A stretch of DNA of 64,000 bases from Opacimonas viscosa (GTDB taxonomy: Bacteria > Pseudomonadota > Gammaproteobacteria > Enterobacterales > Alteromonadaceae), in the NCBI RefSeq assembly GCF_024199005.1, contig NZ_JANATA010000001.1, forward strand, positions 1 to 64,000, written 5' to 3'. The notes beneath the pieces are model-generated. The model did no database searches, was not told where the DNA came from, and was given only the letters and a program-made list of their open reading frames with translations. Below are positions 57,395 to 64,000 of the stretch, piece by piece; the stretch's first letter is position 1; every line of letters begins with the position of its first letter. Both the position numbers and the translations under genes were made by a program.

Positions 57395-58054
57395 CTAAGC
57401 AAAACTCATCTCTGGAATTTCTCCTTCGACGACGAGTTCTCCTGCTGTTTTTTCGCGGATCTCTTCGACTGACACGCCTGGAGCACGTTCTTTCAAATAA
57501 AATGCTTGGTTCTTTACTTCCAAAACAGCTAAATCAGTAATAATTCGAGTAATACAATTTACCCCAGTTAAAGGTAAAGTACATTTGGGTAATAATTTTG
57601 AATTACCTTTCTTGTCCGCGTGGGTCATGGTAACAATGATATTTTTTGCACCAGCGACCAAATCCATTGCGCCACCCATGCCTTTAATTAATTTATTAGG
57701 GATCATCCACGATGCAATATTGCCAAATACATCCACCTCGAATGCACCTAAAACGGTAAAATCAACATGTCCACCTCTAATCATGGCAAAACTTTCAGCA
57801 GAGTTGAAAATACTTGCGCCGGTGATTGCGGTGACGGTTTCTTTACCTGCATTGATCATATCGGCATCTAATTCATCTTCTGTTGGGTTAGGGCCCATCC
57901 CAAGTAAACCATTTTCGGATTGCAGCATGACTTCAATATCAGCCGGTACATAGTTAGCAGCAAGTGTCGGAATACCAATTCCTAGGTTGATATAATCTCC
58001 ATCTTGAAATTCTTGTGCTACGCGCATTGCAATTTGTTCTCTTGATAACGCCAT
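57395..58054 (-). CDS. 3-oxoacid CoA-transferase subunit B
   Basis: A subunit of 219 residues carrying the catalytic Glu in LQSENGLLGMGP, with GIGIPTL and GAFEVDVFGNIASW. With subunit A it moves CoA between succinyl-CoA and acetoacetate or a related 3-oxoacid. It starts 10 bases after subunit A. The exact substrate pair (ScoB versus AtoA) is not certain. Confidence 0.92.
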   Translation of the reverse strand: MALSREQIAMRVAQEFQDGDYINLGIGIPTLAANYVPADIEVMLQSENGLLGMGPNPTEDELDADMINAGKETVTAITGASIFNSAESFAMIRGGHVDFTVLGAFEVDVFGNIASWMIPNKLIKGMGGAMDLVAGAKNIIVTMTHADKKGNSKLLPKCTLPLTGVNCITRIITDLAVLEVKNQAFYLKERAPGVSVEEIREKTAGELVVEGEIPEMSFA

Positions 58055-58064
58055 ACAATTCTCC

Positions 58065-58763
58065 TTATTTTGCTAACACTTTGCGTTCGATACGTTTTTC
58101 AAAAGACCCTTGAATAACACGGTCAACATATATGCCTGGGGTATGAATTTGACTCGGATCTAACTCGCCAGGTTCGACAATTTCTTCAACTTCAACAACC
58201 GTTATTTTTCCGGCAGTGGCCGCCATCGGGTTAAAGTTTTGTGCGGTATGCCGGTAAATACAATTTCCAAAACGGTCTGCTTTATACGCTTTCACAATCG
58301 CAAAATCCCCCATGATAGACTCTTCTAGAATATAAGGGCGACCATTAAATTCTTTGACCTCTTTACCTTCACCGACGGGTGTACCGTAACCTGTTGCAGT
58401 ATAAAATGCGGGGATCCCAGCACCTGCAGCACGCATTTTTTCGGCTAAAGTGCCTTGTGGAGTTAACTCAACTTCCAATTCACCATTGAGTAACTGTTGT
58501 TCAAATAAAGCATTTTCGCCCACATAAGAAGAAACCATTTTTTTTACTTGTTTGTCTTCTAATAAAATACCCAAACCAAAATCATCCACCCCACAATTAT
58601 TGGATACGATAGTTAAACCTTTGGTTTGCATGTTTTTGATTTGCTTTATCAATCCTTCAGGAATACCACACAGACCAAACCCACCCGCAATTATTGTCAT
58701 ATTATCAGTTAAGCCTGCCATAGCCTCAGCGTAACTCGATACAACTTTATCAAACCCTGCCAT
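58065..58763 (-). CDS. 3-oxoacid CoA-transferase subunit A
   Basis: A subunit of 232 residues with the CoA-transferase pattern [28 protein letters not shown] and [17 protein letters not shown]. It pairs with subunit B to make ketone-body or 3-oxoacid derived acetoacetyl-CoA. Divergent from a LysR-type regulator 113 bases away, which is likely to control the operon. Confidence 0.92.
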   Translation of the reverse strand: MAGFDKVVSSYAEAMAGLTDNMTIIAGGFGLCGIPEGLIKQIKNMQTKGLTIVSNNCGVDDFGLGILLEDKQVKKMVSSYVGENALFEQQLLNGELEVELTPQGTLAEKMRAAGAGIPAFYTATGYGTPVGEGKEVKEFNGRPYILEESIMGDFAIVKAYKADRFGNCIYRHTAQNFNPMAATAGKITVVEVEEIVEPGELDPSQIHTPGIYVDRVIQGSFEKRIERKVLAK

Positions 58764-58876
58764 ACCTACTCCATTTGAACTTTGTATAAAATGTAACCTC
58801 AGTATAAAAAACTTTAATAATATGTAAAATTGATTTATCTTAGCTATTAATAAATTTAATTTATATATGTTCTATT

Positions 58877-59764
58877 ATGCTTTCAATTAAACAACTGCAA
58901 GCTTTCATTTATGTGGCACAAAGTCAGAATTTTGCTCAGGCTGCCGTGAAAATGCATGTTTCACAACCCGCTTTATCCAGTGCAATAAAAAAATGTGAGG
59001 ATATTTTGGGGGGAGAATTATTTGCCAGAACGACACGCACAGTGGAGTTGACCAAAGAGGGGCGGTTGTTTTTACCCAAGGCGCTCCGTCTTTATCAGGA
59101 TTATATCGATCTGATAAATGATACCCAAGCCGTTTTCGATAAACAGCAAGGAACGCTACATATTGCCTGTATACCTTCTTTTGCTGAGGCTGGCCTGATT
59201 GATGTTCTGGCACCATTTATTCAGCAATATCCAACCATTAAAATTAAAATTGAAGATGTGGTTGTTGAGAGTGTGGTGGATTCAGTATTACATGAACGAG
59301 CTGAAATCGGCATTTTGTTTGCCCCAACCAACAGCGATGAGGTGGATTTTTTACCTTTATTTGACGATGAATTTATGTTGGTTATGGCGCCCCAGCATCC
59401 ATTAGCGAATGTGCCTTTCACATCGCTTCAGCAATTAAACAATTGTGCATTTGTGACAATGAATCAACATGCAAATTTACGTGTTTTTATTGATGAAATT
59501 TTAGCCGATGCAGGTATTTATGTTGATTATGTAGCGGAGGCCTCGCAAATAGCGACCTTGGCGAATTTAGTAAAAGCAAATATGGGATTAGCTATTTTAC
59601 CAGCTTTATCTAAAACGCATTTATTACAGCAAGGTCTGGTGTGTAAGAGTATTCACTATCCTGGCCTGCAACGCAGTTTAGGTATGATTAGAAAAAAAGA
59701 GGCGAATATTTCTGTCACTGCTCAAGCATTTTGGGCAATGGTGAGTGATATGCAACGTGCTTAA
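58877..59764 (+). CDS. LysR-family regulator divergent from the CoA-transferase operon
   Basis: A regulator of 295 residues: N-terminal winged helix (LQAFIYVAQSQNFAQAAVKMHVSQPALSSAIKK) and a periplasmic-binding-like effector domain (about 90-295). Its divergent position suggests it regulates the scoAB-type operon, probably with an acyl or keto acid as effector. The 113-base intergenic region is very AT-rich, and I could not identify a clear T-N11-A site with confidence. Confidence 0.9.
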   Translation: MLSIKQLQAFIYVAQSQNFAQAAVKMHVSQPALSSAIKKCEDILGGELFARTTRTVELTKEGRLFLPKALRLYQDYIDLINDTQAVFDKQQGTLHIACIPSFAEAGLIDVLAPFIQQYPTIKIKIEDVVVESVVDSVLHERAEIGILFAPTNSDEVDFLPLFDDEFMLVMAPQHPLANVPFTSLQQLNNCAFVTMNQHANLRVFIDEILADAGIYVDYVAEASQIATLANLVKANMGLAILPALSKTHLLQQGLVCKSIHYPGLQRSLGMIRKKEANISVTAQAFWAMVSDMQRA

Positions 59765-59773
59765 AACATTGCA

Positions 59774-60526
59774 CTACCATTTTGTTTTAGTTTCAAACTG
59801 CTCATCGATAGCGTCTAATTTAGGCGGTACTACAATATTTTGTTCGGCACTCAGAAGTGCTTGAATTTCTAACAGCTTATCCTTGCAGTTCTGTTGCCGA
59901 GTCATTGCGTAGTCATCTTCATTCATCTGGCCTTCGAGAGCTTTTATGGCTTTCTCAAAATACTGTCGAGCTGAGCCTAATGTTTTTGAGGCAATAGCAT
60001 TACATCCTCGTTTGTAAATCGTTTCAATATTGACTCTCAATTGTAATTTCTCAAAATATTTTTCTAGGCTCGCAAAAATTTGCGGAGGCACTCTACCTTT
60101 TGCATGTTCTGAGCGCAGTGTAATGCGGATTTTTTTGATTGCCTGAATATATTGAATAATCATTTTGTCATTATCAGGTAAAGCAAATGAATGGGGGAGT
60201 TCGGGCACTTCCGTTTCGGGAATAGTGGCTTTTGACTCTGCATCTTCGATACGTTGTTGGATATCGTAGGATTTAGGGTTGAGCTTTTCTGTTACCTTTA
60301 ATGCTTGCAAAATACGATTATTTAAAACACCGATCATATGGACTGGCATAGGTAATTGACCAGATGCCGCCAAGATATTTTCAGTTTCATCGATAATAAG
60401 TTTAACCTTATTCAGCTCTTTGCGGTGTTGGGCTTCTTGTTCTTCTTTATGCTGCTGGATCGCATTAATGACGATGGCAAGCACAACCAAGCCAATAATC
60501 AACACCACAATGATAGTAAAAAGCAT
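59774..60526 (-). CDS. Membrane-anchored coiled-coil protein of unknown function
   Basis: A protein of 250 residues. ATG 60526 (AAGAGAT upstream) gives one N-terminal membrane helix (LFTIIVVLIIGLVVLAIVINAI) then a cytoplasmic helical region with coiled-coil stretches (HKEEQEAQHRKELNKVKLIIDE; ARQYFEKAIKALEGQ). The C-terminal part has a TPR-like helical pair. No known motif. It is encoded beside cysB but on the opposite strand. Confidence 0.65.
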   Translation of the reverse strand: MLFTIIVVLIIGLVVLAIVINAIQQHKEEQEAQHRKELNKVKLIIDETENILAASGQLPMPVHMIGVLNNRILQALKVTEKLNPKSYDIQQRIEDAESKATIPETEVPELPHSFALPDNDKMIIQYIQAIKKIRITLRSEHAKGRVPPQIFASLEKYFEKLQLRVNIETIYKRGCNAIASKTLGSARQYFEKAIKALEGQMNEDDYAMTRQQNCKDKLLEIQALLSAEQNIVVPPKLDAIDEQFETKTKW

Positions 60527-60703
60527 ACATAAATCTCTTAATTCAATATTTCTTTTTCGGCGAGTGTGGCAAAAAGTTGAGTAAATCTCGACCTGAGTGA
60601 ACCACAATTATGGTAAGTCTACAGGGATATGCAAAAACGTGATAAAAAAGCTGGTATTTATACGTTTTTCGTTATAAATTTTAATTATATTGTTATGCTT
60701 TAA

Positions 60704-61687
<984 letters not shown>

Positions 61688-61768
61688 GGGACCAGCAAAC
61701 AGGTGACATCAATGTGTCATCGTGCAATTTCTGGTCCGTAAACCTCTTAGTAGATAAACCTTATCCAA

Positions 61769-63142
61769 CTAACATTCGATAATGTTCACAGCTAAACCGC
61801 CCCGGGCGGTTTCTTTGTATTTGCTTCGCATATCCCTGCCAGTATCGCGCATTGTTTTTATTACTTTATCTAAACTGACTTTATGTTGTCCATTCCCTCG
61901 CAACGCCAAACGAGAAGCATTTATTGCTTTGACTGCACCCATTGCGTTGCGCTCGATACAAGGGACCTGAACGAGTCCACCAACTGGATCACAAGTTAAT
62001 CCTAAATTGTGTTCCATACCAATTTCAGCCGCATTTTCAACTGCATTAGGTGAACCTCCAAGTAATTCAGTTAATGCCCCTGCCGCCATAGAGCAAGCCA
62101 CTCCGACTTCACCTTGGCAACCCACTTCTGCACCAGAGATAGACGCATTTTTCTGATACAAGATCCCAATTGCAGCAGCTGTCAGTAAAAAGCGCGCTGT
62201 TGTTTCGGGATTAAGAGGTTGCACAAATTTGTCATAGTAGGAGAGCACCGCAGGAATGATACCCGCGGCACCGTTGGTGGGAGCAGTCACCACTCTTCCT
62301 CCAGCAGCGTTCTCTTCATTCACAGCGAGGGCAAACAAGTTGACCCAGTCCATCACGGATAGAGGATCATGGGATTGTTCAACCGCTAACTGCTTGGCAA
62401 GTGCAGGCGCTCTGCGTGTGACTTTCAATCCACCAGGTAAGATCCCTTCGCTTTTGATACCTCGCTGTATACAGTTACGCATAACCTCCCATACTTGATA
62501 AAGCCCCTGAATTACGACAGATTGCTCACGTAAACTTTGTTCGTTAGCTAACATAATACTGCTGATGGATAAACCGCTATTATGACAATGCTCCAACAAC
62601 TCAACCGCTGACGAAAAAGGATATTTGGGAAGGATCTTCGGTATTTCTTTGCTGGTTGTAGTGCTGTCAGTATAATCAGCGTCGTTGATAATAAACCCAC
62701 CCCCCAGCGAATAGTATGTTTGCTCTAAGACCAATTTTGCATTTGCATATGCATAAAAAGTGAGTGCGTTGGAGTGTTTTGGCAATGTCTTGCGACGGTG
62801 AAAAATAATAGCGTCTTTACGAGAAAAACTGACTGAATGACTATTAAATGGAGTGATGATTTCGCTATCTTGTACTCGTTGCAGCAGTGGTTCAATACCC
62901 TCTATATCGACCGTTTCTGGCGCATAGCCTGAAAGCCCTAGAATAATGGCTTTCCCCGTCCCATGTCCTTTACCGGTTTGGCCTAGTGAGCCAAAGAGTT
63001 CAGCTTTGAATTCGTCTACGTTTGCGAGTTGGTCGTTCTCTTGTAAGGTTGTCACGAATTTAAGCGCAGCCTTCATTGGGCCAACAGTATGGGAACTTGA
63101 TGGGCCTATACCCACACTGAACATATCAAAAACACTGATCAT
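61769..63142 (-). CDS. sdaA: L-serine ammonia-lyase (iron-sulfur type)
   Basis: An enzyme of 457 residues that deaminates serine to pyruvate. It has [21 protein letters not shown] at the N-terminus and the Fe-S cysteines in [17 protein letters not shown] and [17 protein letters not shown]. Length fits the single-chain SdaA/SdaB/TdcG group; the paralogue is not distinguished. Confidence 0.95.
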   Translation of the reverse strand: MISVFDMFSVGIGPSSSHTVGPMKAALKFVTTLQENDQLANVDEFKAELFGSLGQTGKGHGTGKAIILGLSGYAPETVDIEGIEPLLQRVQDSEIITPFNSHSVSFSRKDAIIFHRRKTLPKHSNALTFYAYANAKLVLEQTYYSLGGGFIINDADYTDSTTTSKEIPKILPKYPFSSAVELLEHCHNSGLSISSIMLANEQSLREQSVVIQGLYQVWEVMRNCIQRGIKSEGILPGGLKVTRRAPALAKQLAVEQSHDPLSVMDWVNLFALAVNEENAAGGRVVTAPTNGAAGIIPAVLSYYDKFVQPLNPETTARFLLTAAAIGILYQKNASISGAEVGCQGEVGVACSMAAGALTELLGGSPNAVENAAEIGMEHNLGLTCDPVGGLVQVPCIERNAMGAVKAINASRLALRGNGQHKVSLDKVIKTMRDTGRDMRSKYKETARGGLAVNIIEC

Positions 63143-63226
63143 CGTTAATTCCTTTTTTATTTTTATAGTGTAAGGCTTAGGGAAATAGAAACAATTGATA
63201 AATGTTAATTAAATGTATAAGAAAAA

Positions 63227-63805
63227 TTAATCTCTTAACCCAAGCAGTTTTGCCAAGTTAATCAACATACCCGCTGTTGCACCCCACACGTAAGTATTTT
63301 GCCAGGGGATGAAATACACTTCATAGGTAGTATTGTGTCTCGTCACAGTATGAAATAAGTGATTGTGTGGTGCTAGTAAATGGCCAAGTGGAATAGAAAA
63401 AACCTCTGCGACTTCACCTTTATCAATCACAAAAGGTCCTGTTAATTGAGTAATGGCAACGATAGGAGTGACACTAAACCCGGTGATAGTAGTGAAAGTA
63501 GGGAGTTCGCCGACAATATCGTCAGCGCCCACCGACAAACCAATCTCTTCAAACGTTTCACGTAGTGCAGTATGTTGGTGTGATAAATCAGTGGGTTCAA
63601 CTTTACCACCTGGGAAACTAATTTGTCCTGCGTGATGGCGAAGGTGTGCAGCTCGTTTGGTCAGAACAACCTCTAGTCCTTGGGCGGTTTCATGCAAGGT
63701 AATCAGTACGCTAGCTGGCCTAGTTTCTCCTGTAAAACTAAACTCCTGAACAGGTTGTATTCTGGGAGCTAGGGTAAACCTATGCAGAAACTCTTCCTTT
63801 ATCAC
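63227..63805 (-). CDS. CoA pyrophosphatase, Nudix (NudL-like)
   Basis: A Nudix hydrolase of 192 residues. The CoA-specific box (LTKRAAHLRHHAGQISFPGGK) precedes the Nudix box (ending RETFEEIGL). Such enzymes split CoA into phosphopantetheine and 3',5'-ADP. The GTG start overlaps the pabB stop as GTGA, which supports this start although AAGGA lies very close to it. The pabB-nudL order is seen in other gammaproteobacteria. Confidence 0.88.
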   Translation of the reverse strand: MIKEEFLHRFTLAPRIQPVQEFSFTGETRPASVLITLHETAQGLEVVLTKRAAHLRHHAGQISFPGGKVEPTDLSHQHTALRETFEEIGLSVGADDIVGELPTFTTITGFSVTPIVAITQLTGPFVIDKGEVAEVFSIPLGHLLAPHNHLFHTVTRHNTTYEVYFIPWQNTYVWGATAGMLINLAKLLGLRD

Positions 63806-64000
63806 GTCCTTATTGATTCCTTTTTGGGAATGATTTTGCTAATTTTATCCAGGGTTTCTTGATACTCATTTGGTGCGACTGAATCGAGTACTATGCCACC
63901 TCCAGCCCAACAGTAGATGCGTTCATTCTCACATAATAGGGTGCGTATACAAATATTCGTGTCCATATCATAGCGCAAACCAATATAACCAATACTACCA
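63802..64000 (-). CDS. pabB: Aminodeoxychorismate synthase component I, C-terminal end
   Basis: The last 65 codons of a gene that continues beyond the window. GSIGYIGLRYDMDTNICIRT and IYCWAGGGIVLDS with EYQETLDK are the C-terminal chorismate-binding motifs of PabB/TrpE-type enzymes; the IYCWAGGGIV wording and the following Nudix gene favour pabB. It supplies aminodeoxychorismate to PabC, whose gene is also in this window. Confidence 0.88.
   Translation of the reverse strand, partial: GSIGYIGLRYDMDTNICIRTLLCENERIYCWAGGGIVLDSVAPNEYQETLDKISKIIPKKESIRT

Overview
The window reads as core chromosome of a low-GC marine gammaproteobacterium, most likely an Alteromonadales member (Alteromonas/Glaciecola-like). 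Evidence is the gene content and order: yceD-rpmF-plsX-fabHDG-acpP-fabF-pabC-mltG-tmk-holB-tatD, rluC divergent from rne, yejK/yejL/yejM, topA followed by a DUF2058 gene, astB, cysB and sdaA. The genus is inferred, not proven. I see no insertion sequence, prophage, integrase or CRISPR array.

Layout. 1-170: two tRNA-Asp genes, the first cut by the window edge, the second with an acceptor-stem mismatch. 191-382: small zinc-ribbon protein. 540-6730: a five-gene chaperone-usher fimbria locus (usher, SPOR lipoprotein, DUF4402 minor subunit, chaperone, DUF4402 major pilin), the most unusual block here. 6743-9803: two-gene alpha-glucoside operon (SLC45-like transporter and GH13 alpha-glucosidase) with a palindromic operator candidate upstream. 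10033-15416: unknown protein, LolD plus one Lol permease, a DAACS symporter and astB. 15726-19340: topA, DUF2058 protein, CHMI-like tautomerase. 19474-25217: rne and its long leader, rluC, HAD phosphatase, yceF. 25355-35953: ribosomal protein L32, fatty-acid synthesis, pabC, mltG, tmk, holB, tatD. 35957-38540: PNPOx-like protein, a SulA-like SOS gene behind two LexA boxes, dGTPase-like gene. 38688-43240: CheB/CheR fusion and hybrid histidine kinase. 43439-49840: alaA, LRAT-type papain-like protein, DUF2189 membrane protein, pseudo-receiver/TPR protein, rlmA, gmhB. 49894-55813: yejM, yejL, yejK, a two-domain QueD-like protein, unknown protein, trhO, EF-hand protein. 55872-64000: DEAD-box helicase, scoAB with a divergent LysR regulator, coiled-coil membrane protein, cysB, sdaA, CoA-type Nudix hydrolase and the 3' end of pabB.

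The strongest candidates for something little described are these. In the fimbria locus both the usher and a dedicated outer-membrane lipoprotein end in related SPOR-like modules sharing a C-S-x-L...C pattern; SPOR domains bind septal, denuded peptidoglycan, so the fimbria may be tied to division sites or cell-wall anchoring. Next are the pseudo-receiver TPR protein, the CheB/CheR-kinase pair away from chemotaxis genes, and the two-domain QueD homologue whose zinc and catalytic motifs are split between its halves. No similarity search was run; family calls rest on motif recognition.
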